This document shows, in pieces, positions 26,954 to 35,693 of a DNA stretch of 64,000 bases (the stretch's first letter is position 1; the number at the start of each line of letters is the position of its first letter). This DNA is from Erythrobacter sp. (lineage in GTDB: Bacteria > Pseudomonadota > Alphaproteobacteria > Sphingomonadales > Sphingomonadaceae), in NCBI GenBank assembly GCA_025698865.1, contig JAILWQ010000003.1:1-64000 (forward strand), given 5' to 3'. A program made the position numbers and the translations under genes. The notes beneath the pieces are model-generated. The model was not told where the DNA came from. It was given only the letters and a program-made list of their open reading frames with translations, and did not search any database.

Positions 26954-27980
26954 GCCTCCTCCGCCCACCCTGCGCCTCCGTCTCGACGAGGGCGCGCTGG
27001 CAGCGAACTGGCGCGCGCTCGACCGCCTGAGCGGGACCGCTCGCGCCGGAGCGGCTGTGAAGGCGGATTGCTACGGCCTTGGCGTGGAAACCTGCGTGCC
27101 GGTACTGCGCGATGCGGGCTGCCGGGATTTCTTCGTCGCCCACTGGTCGGAGGTCGCGGGGGTCGCCGCCCATGTCGCGCCCGAGCGGATCGCGGTGCTG
27201 CATGGGGGGGGCAACCCGGCAGAGGCGGACTATGCCCGCGCGATCGGAGCGCGGCCGGTGATCGACTCGCTTCATCAGGCGAGGCTCTGGACCGGGAGCG
27301 GCGGGGGGCCGTGTCACCTGATGGTCGACACCGGCATCAACCGCCTCGGCATCCGGCCCGACGAGGTCGGTGATCCCGCCGTCCAGGCGCTCGAGGTCGA
27401 AATCCTGCTCAGCCATCTGGCCTCCGCGGACGAGGACAGCGCGATGAACGCCCGCCAGCTCGAGGCTTTTCGGACAGTCCTGCCGCAGATTCGCCATCGC
27501 GAGGCGAGCCTGTCGAACAGCGCCGGGATCCGTCTCGGTGCGGATTACCACTTCGATCTGACCCGGCCCGGCCTGTCGCTCTATGGCGGCGTTCCGCGGC
27601 CCGAACTCGCAGCGCAAATCCGGCAGGTCGCCTATCCCGAGGCGGCGCTGATCGCGGTCAAGACCATCCGGGCGGGCGAGCATGTCGGCTACAACGCCAC
27701 CTTCACCGCGCCGCGGGAGATGAAAATCGGCACCGTCTCGCTCGGCTATGCCGACGGCATCCTTCGGGCTTGGGCGGGGGCGAGCCTGCGGCACGAGGGA
27801 CGCCGCATCCCGATCCTCGGCAAGGTCTCGATGGACATGGTGGTGGTCGATCTGACCGAGGCCGGGACCTTGAGCGAAGGCGATTGGCTCTCGCTGCCCT
27901 ATGCGCTTCCCGAAGCCGCGCAGCAGACGGGACTGTCGCAATATGAATTGCTTACCGTCCTCGGCAATCGCTTCGGCTGA
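26910..27980 (+). CDS. alr: Alanine racemase
   Basis: A 356-residue PLP enzyme interconverting L- and D-alanine for peptidoglycan. The PLP lysine is in 'AAVKADCYGLG', the catalytic tyrosine in 'GEHVGYNATFTA', and the barrel signature 'SNSAGIRLG' and 'TRPGLSLYGGVP' are present. The C-terminus stops at 'LGNRFG', a few residues short of many Alr proteins. Its start lies inside the MFS gene; ATG 26910 or ATG 26943 could be used, and neither has a strong ribosome-binding site, so coupling to the MFS stop is likely. Confidence 0.92.
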   Translation: MDHPEISSPPPMTVEPPPPTLRLRLDEGALAANWRALDRLSGTARAGAAVKADCYGLGVETCVPVLRDAGCRDFFVAHWSEVAGVAAHVAPERIAVLHGGGNPAEADYARAIGARPVIDSLHQARLWTGSGGGPCHLMVDTGINRLGIRPDEVGDPAVQALEVEILLSHLASADEDSAMNARQLEAFRTVLPQIRHREASLSNSAGIRLGADYHFDLTRPGLSLYGGVPRPELAAQIRQVAYPEAALIAVKTIRAGEHVGYNATFTAPREMKIGTVSLGYADGILRAWAGASLRHEGRRIPILGKVSMDMVVVDLTEAGTLSEGDWLSLPYALPEAAQQTGLSQYELLTVLGNRFG

Positions 27981-27984
27981 TGTT

Positions 27985-28030
27985 GCGCAGCATATTGTGC
28001 GAGTGCTAAGCGTGTGTTCGCAGCGCAGCA
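27985..28030 (+). promoter_or_regulatory. Candidate PhaR operator (GCGCAGCA direct repeat)
   Basis: The octamer GCGCAGCA occurs at 27985-27992 and again at 28023-28030, 38 bp apart, just ahead of the phaR start at 28046. PhaR-type repressors bind TGC/GCA-rich sites and autoregulate in several proteobacteria, so this is a candidate operator. Inference from motif and position only. Confidence 0.4.
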
Positions 28031-28045
28031 AAGGAGTGTGCCGGA

Positions 28046-28594
28046 ATGGCCAAACGTGCCGAAGGCGAACCGATCATCATCAAGAAATACGCGAACCGGC
28101 GGCTCTACGATACGGAATCCTCCAGTTACATCACGCTCGACGCGATCGCGGCGCTGGTCCGCGAGAACAAGGATTTCCAGGTGGTCGACGCCAAGTCGGG
28201 CGAGGACATCACGCATCAGATCCTCACGCAGATCATCATGGAGCGCGAGACATCGGGCGACAAGCAGATGCTGCCTGTCAGCTTCCTGCGCGATCTGATC
28301 GGCATGTACGGCAATTCGATGCAGGCGCTGATGCCGACCTATCTCGAAACCAGCATGGCCAATTTCCGCAAGAACCGCGAGGAACTGTCCAGCGCTTTCC
28401 AGAAGGGCATGGCCGCCAATCCGCTCGCGAAGATCGCCGAGACGAACATGGCGATGATGCGCGCAGCGACCGAGGCTTTCATTCCCGGCAGCGCGCGCAG
28501 CGGCACGGCAGAACCGCGCAAGGATGACGAGATCGCCGCCCTGCGCGAGCAGATGGCCGCGATGCAGAAAAAGCTCGACGCGCTCGGCGACTAG
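28046..28594 (+). CDS. phaR: Polyhydroxyalkanoate synthesis repressor PhaR
   Basis: A 182-residue regulator. The N-terminal PHB/PHA accumulation regulator DNA-binding domain carries the signature 'IIKKYANRRLYDTESSSYIT', and a second domain follows ('GEDITHQILTQIIMERET'). PhaR senses PHA granules and represses phasin and its own gene. The C-terminus is Ala/Met/Lys-rich with coiled-coil tendency. An AAGGAG site lies 9-14 bases upstream of ATG 28046. No pha biosynthetic gene is in the window. Confidence 0.93.
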   Translation: MAKRAEGEPIIIKKYANRRLYDTESSSYITLDAIAALVRENKDFQVVDAKSGEDITHQILTQIIMERETSGDKQMLPVSFLRDLIGMYGNSMQALMPTYLETSMANFRKNREELSSAFQKGMAANPLAKIAETNMAMMRAATEAFIPGSARSGTAEPRKDDEIAALREQMAAMQKKLDALGD

Positions 28595-28620
28595 GCCGCG
28601 CCGCTCCTCACACTCCGTTT

Positions 28621-28700
28621 CGCCCTGCGCTTGTCGAAGGGGCGCACTTCACTTTAATGCGACGCCCGACGTAAAAATGGTGCTTCGACAGGCCCGGCAC
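28621..28700. repeat. Inverted pair of sphingomonad-type intergenic repeat
   Basis: The stretch 28621-28645 contains CTTGTCGAAGG and an approximate inverted copy at 28680-28700 contains CTTCGACAGG. The 'cttgtcgaagg/ccttcgacaag' core is a dispersed palindromic repeat I recognise from sphingomonad genomes; here both copies are imperfect. It could act as a hairpin between phaR and proS. Confidence 0.55.
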
Positions 28701-28750
28701 GATCGGTTGCCCGGGTGCCGGGCAGCGCGCAAATCAAGGCTCTTCCACAC

Positions 28751-30292
28751 ATGTCCAACATCCGCCACGCTCTCCAGACCCGGCGCGAAGACGACTTCGC
28801 CGCCTGGTATCAGGAAGTCATCGCCGCTGCCGACATGGCCGAGGAATCGGGCGTGCGCGGATGCATGGTCATCAAGCCGTGGGGCTTCGGCATCTGGGAG
28901 CGGATGCAGCGCCTGCTCGACGACCGGATCAAGGCGACGGGTCACGACAACGCGTATTTCCCGTTGTTCATCCCGCTCTCCAATTTCGAGCGCGAGGCCG
29001 AGCATGTCGAAGGCTTCGCCAAGGAAATGGCGGTCGTCACCCACCACCGCCTGATTGCCGGGCCGGAAGGCGGGCTGGTCCCCGATCCCGAGGCGAAGCT
29101 GGAAGAGCCGCTGGTGGTGCGCCCGACGTCCGAGACGATCATTGGCGACGCCATGGCGCGCTGGGTCCAGAGCTGGCGCGACCTGCCGCTCAAGCTCAAC
29201 CAGTGGGCCAATGTCGTGCGCTGGGAAATGCGGACCCGGATGTTCCTGCGCACCAGCGAGTTCCTCTGGCAGGAGGGACACACCGCCCATGCCGATGCCG
29301 CCGAGGCGAAGGAGCACACGCTGACCATGCTGGAGGTCTATCGCGCCTTCGCCGACGAGGATCTCTCGCTGGCCGTGGTCGCGGGCGAGAAGCCGGAAAA
29401 CGAGCGTTTCCCCGGCGCGGTCGAGACCTGGTCAATCGAGGCGATGATGCAGGACGGCAAGGCTCTCCAGGCCGGCACCAGCCACTATCTCGGCACCAAT
29501 TTCGCCGAGGCGAGCGGCATCAAGTACCAGAACCGCGAGGGCGGGGAGAGCCTTGCGCACACCACCAGCTGGGGGGTCTCCACCCGCATGGTCGGCGGCG
29601 TCATCATGACTCATGGCGACGATGACGGGCTGCGCGTGCCGCCTCGCATCGCCCCGTGGCAGGTCGTCATCCTCCCGATGCTGCGCGAGAAGCCCGAGGA
29701 CGAGGCGCTGATCGAATATTGCGAGGGCCTGCGCGCGACGCTCGCCGCCCAGACCGCGCTCGGCGAGCCGATCCGCGTGCTGCTCGACACCAAGCCCGGC
29801 AAGGCGGCGGCGAAGCGCTGGGACTGGGTCCGCAAGGGCGCGCCGGTGATCATCGAGGTCGGGGGGCGCGACATGGAGAACGGCGTCGTCAGTCTGCTGC
29901 GTCGCGACGCGCTGTGGGACGAGGCAACCGGCAAACCCGACTTCGCCACGCCGACGCGCGAAATCGCGGGACAGACCATCCCAGATATCCTCGCCGACAT
30001 CCAGGAGGGCCTTCTGACCGCCGCGCGCGAGCGGCGCGATGCCAATATCACCCGCGGCATCAGCGACTTCGCCGAGGTCGAGGCGCATTTCTCCGGTTCG
30101 CGCTATCCGGGCTGGGTCGAGGTGCAGTGGTCGAAGCCGACCGGCGCCGCGCTCGATCAGGTGGTCGAGCGGCTTAAGGCATTGAAGCTCACCATCCGCA
30201 ACGTGCCGATGGATGCGGCTCCGGTCGACGGGCCCTGCATCTTCACCGGCGATCCCGCGGTGGAACGCGTCCTGCTCGCGAAAGCTTACTGA
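28751..30292 (+). CDS. proS: Prolyl-tRNA synthetase, archaeal/eukaryotic type
   Basis: A 513-residue class II synthetase that charges tRNA-Pro. 'GCMVIKPWGFGIWERMQRLL', 'VVRPTSETIIG' and 'FLRTSEFLWQEGHTAHA' show motifs 1-2, and motif 3 lies in the 'GVSTRMVGGVIMTHGDD' region. There is no inserted editing domain between motifs 2 and 3. An extra C-terminal domain ending in a terminal tyrosine (LLAKAY) is diagnostic of the archaeal/eukaryotic (ProS3) type. ATG 28751 matches the family start; the upstream in-frame codons do not. Confidence 0.94.
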   Translation: MSNIRHALQTRREDDFAAWYQEVIAAADMAEESGVRGCMVIKPWGFGIWERMQRLLDDRIKATGHDNAYFPLFIPLSNFEREAEHVEGFAKEMAVVTHHRLIAGPEGGLVPDPEAKLEEPLVVRPTSETIIGDAMARWVQSWRDLPLKLNQWANVVRWEMRTRMFLRTSEFLWQEGHTAHADAAEAKEHTLTMLEVYRAFADEDLSLAVVAGEKPENERFPGAVETWSIEAMMQDGKALQAGTSHYLGTNFAEASGIKYQNREGGESLAHTTSWGVSTRMVGGVIMTHGDDDGLRVPPRIAPWQVVILPMLREKPEDEALIEYCEGLRATLAAQTALGEPIRVLLDTKPGKAAAKRWDWVRKGAPVIIEVGGRDMENGVVSLLRRDALWDEATGKPDFATPTREIAGQTIPDILADIQEGLLTAARERRDANITRGISDFAEVEAHFSGSRYPGWVEVQWSKPTGAALDQVVERLKALKLTIRNVPMDAAPVDGPCIFTGDPAVERVLLAKAY

Positions 30293-30326
30293 CGGGGGCT
30301 TGCTGAGCTTCGCCTATTGATAGGCA

Positions 30327-30352
30327 GGCCCGCCGTCACGATATGGCGGGCC
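30327..30352 (+). promoter_or_regulatory. Perfect 8-bp hairpin abutting rnr start codon
   Basis: GGCCCGCC (30327-30334) and GGCGGGCC (30345-30352) are perfect inverted repeats with a 10-base loop, ending one base before the rnr ATG. No T-run follows. No Shine-Dalgarno is visible for rnr, so the structure may gate ribosome access. It could also mark the end of the proS transcript. Function inferred. Confidence 0.5.
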
Positions 30353-32707
30353 ATGCAAGACAAGAAAACAAAGCCGAAGCGGCCCTCGAAAAAAGCGTTT
30401 CAGGGCCTGCCTTCGAAGGAACAGATACTCGAGTTCATCCAGACCGCCGACGGTCCCGCGGGCAAGCGGGAGATCGGCAAGGCATTTGGCCTCAAGGGTC
30501 AGGAGAAGATCGCGCTGAAGAAGCGCCTCAAGGACATGGCCGAGGAAGGCCTGATCGACGGCAAGCGCACCGCCTATCACCGGATGGGCGGCGTGCCCAA
30601 GGTGACCGTCCTGAAAGTCGTTGCCATCGAGGATGGCGAGGTTTTCGCCGAGCCCGAGAACTGGGCGCCCGATTCCGACGAAAAACCGCCCCGCCTGCTG
30701 GTGATGGAATCGAAGAAGATGGCGGCGCTCAAGCGCGGCGATCGCTTCCTCGCCCGCAACGAGGAGACCGAGCGCGGCTGGCGCGCGACGCCGATGAAGA
30801 AGCTGCCCGCCCGGACGGAAGGGCTGATGGGCGTCGTCGAGTTCGACGGCAGCGGCAAGCCCTGGCTCGCCCCGGTCGACAAGCGGGTGCGCAATTCCTC
30901 GCCCATCTCCGATGTCGGCGAGGCGAAGGAGGGCGAGCTCGTCCTCGCCGAACGCAGCGGCAAGTCGCCGCGTTCGGGCGTGAAGGTGATCGAGGTGATC
31001 GGCGATCCGCTGGCGCCCAAGGCGTTCAGCCTGATCGCCATTGCCAAGCACGGCATCCCGCACATCTTTCCCGACGAGGCGCTGGAAGAGGCGCGCCGTG
31101 CCGCCGCTCTGCCGCTCAGCGAAGACGATCGCGAGGATCTGCGCGAGGTCCCGATCGTCGCGATCGATCCGGCGGACGCACGCGACCATGACGATGCGAT
31201 CTGGGCCGAACCCGATGGAAAGGGCGGATACAAGGCGATCGTCGCCATCGCCGATGTCAGCTTCTACGTCCGCCCTGGCGGCGCGCTCGATCGCGAGGCG
31301 AGGAAGCGCGGCAACTCCGTCTATTTCCCCGACCGCGTCGTACCGATGCTGCCCGAAATCCTCAGCGCCGATGTCTGCAGCCTCGTTGAGGGGGCGGATC
31401 GCGCCGCGATGGCGTGCCACATGACGATCTCGGCCGAGGGCAAGATCACCGACTGGCGCTTCACCCGCGCGACCGTGCGCCTCGCCTCGAACGTCGCCTA
31501 TGAGGACGCGCAGGCACAGATCGACGACGGAACCGCGCCCGATCACCTCACGCATCTGTGGGGCGCGTGGAAGCTGCTCTACGCCGCGCGCGAGGCGCGC
31601 GATCCGCTCGACCTCGACCTGCCCGAACGGCAGGTGCGCCTCAACGACGAGGGCGTCATCGAGGAGATTGCCGTGCGCGAGCGGCTCGATGCGCACCGCG
31701 TGGTCGAGGACTTCATGATCGCCGCCAATGTCGCCGCCGCCAAGGCGTTGGAAGCGAAGAAGGCGCCCGTTGTCTATCGCGTCCACGAGACGCCGAGCCG
31801 CGAGAAGCTGCTCGCCTTCAAGGAATACCTCGCCAGCCAGGGCCGCAGCTTCGCGATGGGCCAGGTCATCACGCCCGGCCTGTTCAACCGCCTGATCAAG
31901 GACGTCTCCGACCCGGCCGAGAAGGCGCTGATCATGGAAGCGGTGCTGCGCAGCCAGACGCAGGCCTATTACGGGCCTGCCAACGCAGGGCATTTCGGCC
32001 TGGCGCTCGGCAGCTACGCGCATTTCACCTCGCCCATTCGCCGCTATGCCGACCTGCTGGTGCACCGCGCACTGGTCGATGCCTACAAGCTCGAACAGCC
32101 TGTTCCGAAGTCGGGCCGCAACCTGCCCGACGGGACGGGCCTGTCCGATCGCGACCGCTCGGCGCTCGGCAACATCACCGACGCGATCAGCCAGACCGAA
32201 CGCCGCGCGATGGAGGCGGAGCGCGACACGATCGACCGCTACGTCGCCGCATGGCTCTCGGGCCGCGTGGGGGAGACCTTCGACACGCGGATCACCGGCG
32301 TTCAGGGCTTCGGCTTCTTTGCCACGATCGACAAGCTGGGCGGCGACGGGCTCGTCCCGGTCAGCACGCTCGGCCGCGAATATTTCCACTATGACGAGGC
32401 GGCGCAGAAGCTCGTGGGCGAGAAGAGCGGCACCGAATATGCTGTGGGCGACCGGCTCAAGCTCAAGCTCGCCGAAGCCAACGCCCTTACCGGCGCGCTC
32501 AAGTTCGAAGTGCCCGACAGCGACGGCGCCCCGATCGAGAAGCGCGGCGAGCGGACGTCGCCGCGCAAGCGCACCCACCAGAAGGGTTCGGGCAAGGGGC
32601 CTGTAAAGGGTCTCAAGAAGGGGACCGGCGCGCCGCGGCAGAAGCACGAGCAGAACAAGCGCGGCCGCCCCAACAACATCCGCCATCAGGGCCGCAAGAA
32701 GAAGTAA
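30353..32707 (+). CDS. rnr: Ribonuclease R
   Basis: A 784-residue RNB-family 3'-5' exoribonuclease that degrades structured RNA. The N-terminal winged-helix and cold-shock domains precede the catalytic RNB core with 'VAIDPADARDHDDAIWAE' (active-site aspartates) and 'YAHFTSPIRRYADLLVHRAL'. An S1 domain follows (~640-720), then a Lys/Arg-rich tail that aids unwinding and ribosome contacts. ATG 30353 is preferred; an in-frame TTG at 30317 would add 12 residues and place the hairpin inside the coding sequence. Confidence 0.95.
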   Translation: MQDKKTKPKRPSKKAFQGLPSKEQILEFIQTADGPAGKREIGKAFGLKGQEKIALKKRLKDMAEEGLIDGKRTAYHRMGGVPKVTVLKVVAIEDGEVFAEPENWAPDSDEKPPRLLVMESKKMAALKRGDRFLARNEETERGWRATPMKKLPARTEGLMGVVEFDGSGKPWLAPVDKRVRNSSPISDVGEAKEGELVLAERSGKSPRSGVKVIEVIGDPLAPKAFSLIAIAKHGIPHIFPDEALEEARRAAALPLSEDDREDLREVPIVAIDPADARDHDDAIWAEPDGKGGYKAIVAIADVSFYVRPGGALDREARKRGNSVYFPDRVVPMLPEILSADVCSLVEGADRAAMACHMTISAEGKITDWRFTRATVRLASNVAYEDAQAQIDDGTAPDHLTHLWGAWKLLYAAREARDPLDLDLPERQVRLNDEGVIEEIAVRERLDAHRVVEDFMIAANVAAAKALEAKKAPVVYRVHETPSREKLLAFKEYLASQGRSFAMGQVITPGLFNRLIKDVSDPAEKALIMEAVLRSQTQAYYGPANAGHFGLALGSYAHFTSPIRRYADLLVHRALVDAYKLEQPVPKSGRNLPDGTGLSDRDRSALGNITDAISQTERRAMEAERDTIDRYVAAWLSGRVGETFDTRITGVQGFGFFATIDKLGGDGLVPVSTLGREYFHYDEAAQKLVGEKSGTEYAVGDRLKLKLAEANALTGALKFEVPDSDGAPIEKRGERTSPRKRTHQKGSGKGPVKGLKKGTGAPRQKHEQNKRGRPNNIRHQGRKKK

Positions 32708-32710
32708 CTC

Positions 32711-33193
32711 TCAGGTGCTGTCGTCGGTACCCCGGTCTTCGCTGGCGAGCGCGTCGAGCCGCGCCTGGTCGAGGCTGCCCGGCACGATATAGACCGGGCA
32801 GGGCAGGGCGTGCGCTCCGCCGACGAAGTGGTTGACCAGCGGCCCCGGCCCGCCATCGGTGCCGGCGCCCAGCACCAGCGCGGCGACGTCGTTACGGCTG
32901 GCGATATATTCGCGGATCACCTCGGTCGGCTTGCCCGGATGCACGGCGATGGTCGGCATCTTGCCGCCCTCGGCAAAGATATTGCCCGCTGCTGCATTGG
33001 CCATCACCTCGGCCCGGTCGCGCGCTTCCTGCTCGATCGTCGCCTGTACACCGGCAAAGGCGTTGAAGTTCTGCATCGGCACCAGCGCCAGGATATGGAC
33101 CGCCGCGCCGGTTGCCCGCGCGCGCAGCGAGGCGAAGCGGAGCGCCTTCTTGGCCTCCTCGGTCTCGTCCATCACCACCAGATATATTCGCAA
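32711..33193 (-). CDS. Universal stress protein (UspA family)
   Basis: A 160-residue UspA-fold protein. 'MRIYLVVMDETEEAKKALRFAS' opens the alpha/beta fold and 'AALVLGAGTDGGPGPLVNHFVG' is a variant of the G-2x-G-9x-G ATP-binding loop, so nucleotide binding is likely. It is convergent with rnr (3-bp gap) and divergent from the PDH E2 gene. Confidence 0.88.
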   Translation of the reverse strand: MRIYLVVMDETEEAKKALRFASLRARATGAAVHILALVPMQNFNAFAGVQATIEQEARDRAEVMANAAAGNIFAEGGKMPTIAVHPGKPTEVIREYIASRNDVAALVLGAGTDGGPGPLVNHFVGGAHALPCPVYIVPGSLDQARLDALASEDRGTDDST

Positions 33194-33329
33194 GACGGTT
33201 TTCCCCTGAAACTCAGGCCGCGATTATCCGGGCAAAGCGATCGGGGTGCAAGGGACCTTGCCTGCGCGTTCCATATTGGCCACAGGTGCTCGCCGATCAT
33301 TTCCCTCCCGAGGACGCTACGGAAAACTC

Positions 33330-34694
33330 ATGCCCACCCCCATCAAAATGCCCGCCCTGTCCCCCACGATGGAGGAGGGCACGCTGGCCAAATGGCTGGT
33401 GAAAGTCGGCGATCAGGTGAGCTCGGGCGATATCATGGCCGAGATCGAGACCGACAAGGCGACGATGGAGTTCGAAGCCGTCGACGAAGGCACCATCGCC
33501 TCGATCGAGGTCGAGGAGGGCACCGAGGGCGTGAAGGTCGGCACCGTGATCGCCATTCTCGCCGAAGAGGGCGAGGATGTGGAGGAGGCGGCAAAGGCTG
33601 CGTCCTCCGCTGGAGATAGCGGCGATGATGGCGACGGTGCCGAAACGCCCGAACCCGAGGGCAAGGCCGACAAGCCCGCCGAACCGGCCAAGGCTAAACC
33701 GCGCGATAACGCCGAGCCCGCCCGCGCGCCGGTCTCCGCCGACACCAAGGCTGGCCCCGCGCCCAAGGATGAGAGCGGAGAGCGGATCGTCGCCTCGCCG
33801 CTCGCTCGCCGCATTGCCGAGCAGAACGGGATCGACCTCGCCGGTGTGAAGGGCAGCGGCCCCAATGGCCGGATCGTGAAGGCCGACGTCGAGGGCGCCG
33901 AGAGCGCGAAACCTGCGGCCAGGTCCGAACAGGCGCAGGACGCGACCGGCGAAATGGCCGAACCGCGCAAGCCCTCGAATACGCCGGCGGAAACCGAATA
34001 CGGCGCGCCTTACGAGGAAGAGAGGCTCTCTAATGTGCGCAAGGTCATCGCGCGCCGTCTCACCGAGAGCAAGCAGCAGGTCCCGCACTACTACCTCTCG
34101 GTCGACATCCGGCTCGATGCGATGCTCGACTTGAGGAAACAGCTCAATGCCGGGCTGGAGGCCGACGGGGTGAAGCTCAGCGTCAACGACCTGCTGATCA
34201 AGGCGCTTGCCCGCGCGCTGATGCGGGTGCCGCAGTGCAATGTCAGCTACCAGGGCGACACGCTCCATCGCTACAGCCGTGCCGACGTGTCGGTGGCGGT
34301 CGCCGCGCCGAGCGGGCTCATCACCCCGATCGTGACCGATGCCGATACGCGCGGTCTCGCCTCGATCAGCAAGACGATGAAGGACCTCGTCGACAAGGCG
34401 CGCGACGGCAAGCTGCAACCGCACGAATATCAGGGCGGCACGGCCAGCCTCTCCAATCTCGGCATGTTCGGCATCAAGCAGTTCGACGCTGTCATCAATC
34501 CGCCGCAGGCGATGATCATGGCCGTCGGCGCGGGCGAGCAGCGCCCCTACGTGGTCGACGGCGCCTTGCAGGTCGCCGCCGTGATGACCGCCAGCGGCAG
34601 CTTCGACCACCGCGCGATCGACGGCGCCGACGGCGCGCAGCTGATGGAAGCCTTCAAGAACCTGGTCGAGAACCCGATGGGGCTGGTGGTTTGA
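33330..34694 (+). CDS. pdhC: Pyruvate dehydrogenase complex E2, dihydrolipoyl acetyltransferase
   Basis: A 454-residue E2 that transfers acetyl groups to CoA. One lipoyl domain (1-80) carries the lipoylated lysine in '[13 protein letters not shown]' (Lys43). A Pro/Ala/Glu-rich linker leads to the peripheral-subunit-binding domain ('[20 protein letters not shown]', ~150-185), then the catalytic core ends with the active-site motif '[14 protein letters not shown]'. '[20 protein letters not shown]' sets the start at ATG 33330. E1 genes are not adjacent; E3 (lpd) follows 1 kb downstream after two unrelated genes. lipA, needed for lipoylation, is at 62749. Confidence 0.96.
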   Translation: MPTPIKMPALSPTMEEGTLAKWLVKVGDQVSSGDIMAEIETDKATMEFEAVDEGTIASIEVEEGTEGVKVGTVIAILAEEGEDVEEAAKAASSAGDSGDDGDGAETPEPEGKADKPAEPAKAKPRDNAEPARAPVSADTKAGPAPKDESGERIVASPLARRIAEQNGIDLAGVKGSGPNGRIVKADVEGAESAKPAARSEQAQDATGEMAEPRKPSNTPAETEYGAPYEEERLSNVRKVIARRLTESKQQVPHYYLSVDIRLDAMLDLRKQLNAGLEADGVKLSVNDLLIKALARALMRVPQCNVSYQGDTLHRYSRADVSVAVAAPSGLITPIVTDADTRGLASISKTMKDLVDKARDGKLQPHEYQGGTASLSNLGMFGIKQFDAVINPPQAMIMAVGAGEQRPYVVDGALQVAAVMTASGSFDHRAIDGADGAQLMEAFKNLVENPMGLVV

Positions 34695-34738
34695 CCTCTC
34701 CAACTCCGACTAACGAGCAAGCTCGCAAGTCTGCGTAT

Positions 34739-34821
34739 CCTCTCCGGCGAGCGGAGAGGATTGAAATTACTATGCCCTCTCCCCTTGCGGGAGAGGAAGG
34801 GGCCCGCCGCGAAGCGGTGGG
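34739..34821. repeat. Three consecutive hairpin repeats before DUF559 gene
   Basis: Three stem-loops follow one another: 34739-34759 (perfect 8-bp stem, loop GCGAG), 34776-34796 (perfect 8-bp stem, loop CTTGC) and 34803-34821 (8-bp stem with one G-U, loop GAA). The C/T-rich and G/A-rich arms resemble dispersed intergenic repeat units that often lie near DUF559 genes in proteobacteria. Hairpins two and three lie inside the first codons of the predicted DUF559 ORF. Confidence 0.8.
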
Positions 34822-35173
34822 AAGGAGAGGGGGCAGGCGCAACCTCCTGTCACTCGCCAAGCGTATGCGCCATCAGCCAACCGAAGCCGAAGCCCGACTG
34901 TGGTTCATCCTGCGTGCTGGCCGGATGGCAGGGGCGAAGTTCAGGCGGCAGGAGCAGATCGGCGATTACATCGTCGATTTCGTCTGCTTCCAAGCTCGGC
35001 TGATCGTCGAGGCGGACGGGTCGCAGCATCTCGACAGCAAGGCCGACAAGGCCCGGGATGCGTGGCTCAACTCGCAGGGTTTCCGGATCCTGCGCTTCTG
35101 GAACAACGAGATTCTCGCCGATACCGACGCCGTTGCTCAAGCCATTCAGGCGGAATTGACCATAAATGACTGA
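34772..35173 (+). CDS. DUF559 (Vsr-like endonuclease fold) protein
   Basis: Up to 133 residues. From about residue 27 it matches DUF559: 'RHQPTEAEARLWFILRAGR', 'AKFRRQEQIGDYIVDFVC', 'ARLIVEADGSQHLD' and 'LRFWNNEIL', with acidic residues and lysine placed as in very-short-patch-repair-like nucleases. Function unproven. The first ~20 residues are encoded by a dispersed hairpin repeat and are probably not real protein; GTG 34817 is a possible start. It sits between PDH E2 and a thioesterase whose start it overlaps by 8 bp, looking like an insertion in a pdh cluster. Confidence 0.75.
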   Translation: MPSPLAGEEGARREAVGRRGGRRNLLSLAKRMRHQPTEAEARLWFILRAGRMAGAKFRRQEQIGDYIVDFVCFQARLIVEADGSQHLDSKADKARDAWLNSQGFRILRFWNNEILADTDAVAQAIQAELTIND

Positions 35174-35573
35174 CCGCTCCCCCCTCATCCGCGCCACCGC
35201 CATGCCGGCCGATCTCAATCCCTATGGCGGCGTGTTCGGCGGCTGGCTGATGAGCCAGATGGCGCTCGGCGCCGGATCGCTCGCCAGCCGCACTGGCGCC
35301 GGCAAGGCGGTGGTCGTCTCGGCCACCGATTTCGCCTTTCCCAACGCGATGCGGGTGGGAGACGAATTGTCGGTTTATTGCGACATCGTCGAGACCGGCA
35401 CCACTTCGCTCACCATCGCCGCCGAAGCGATCGCCCGCACCCGCAATGGTGAGGCGACCACGCAGGTCGCGCGCGGCACCTTCAAGTTCGTCCTCCTCGA
35501 CGAGGAGGACCGTCCGCGTCCCGTGCGGATGGAAGCGCAGGCGGCGCAGCCTCGGCCCGGAAACGATGCGTGA
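35166..35573 (+). CDS. Acyl-CoA thioesterase (YciA-like hotdog)
   Basis: A 135-residue hotdog-fold thioesterase. 'NPYGGVFGGWLMSQMALGA' matches the YciA/BACH signature 'N..G..FGG.L....D', although the usual catalytic aspartate position is occupied differently ('QMALGAG'). 'VVVSATDFAFPNAMRVGDEL' and 'GTFKFVLLDEEDRPRP' complete the domain. It hydrolyses acyl-CoAs of unknown chain length. Start overlaps the DUF559 gene by 8 bp. Confidence 0.85.
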   Translation: MTDRSPLIRATAMPADLNPYGGVFGGWLMSQMALGAGSLASRTGAGKAVVVSATDFAFPNAMRVGDELSVYCDIVETGTTSLTIAAEAIARTRNGEATTQVARGTFKFVLLDEEDRPRPVRMEAQAAQPRPGNDA

Positions 35574-35693
35574 TTGCGCTGTCCTACAGCGGGTTTCCGA
35601 TGGCATGGTAGCGGGATGACCTTACCCGCCGTTTCCACCCCGAGTTCGTCCATCACCCATCTCACGGATCGGGGCATTTCCGCCTCTGGACCG

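Noticed and set aside
28001..28009. GAGTGCTAA, half of a CIRCE (HrcA) operator upstream of phaR
   Set aside because: The left half expected 9 bases before (TTAGCACTC) is not there: that position reads TTGCGCAGC, with only three matching bases. A single 9-mer is not an HrcA site.
34235..34771. Extension of the DUF559 ORF far upstream into pdhC
   Set aside because: The extension is an alternative reading of the E2 catalytic domain and of hairpin repeats, without protein-like character.
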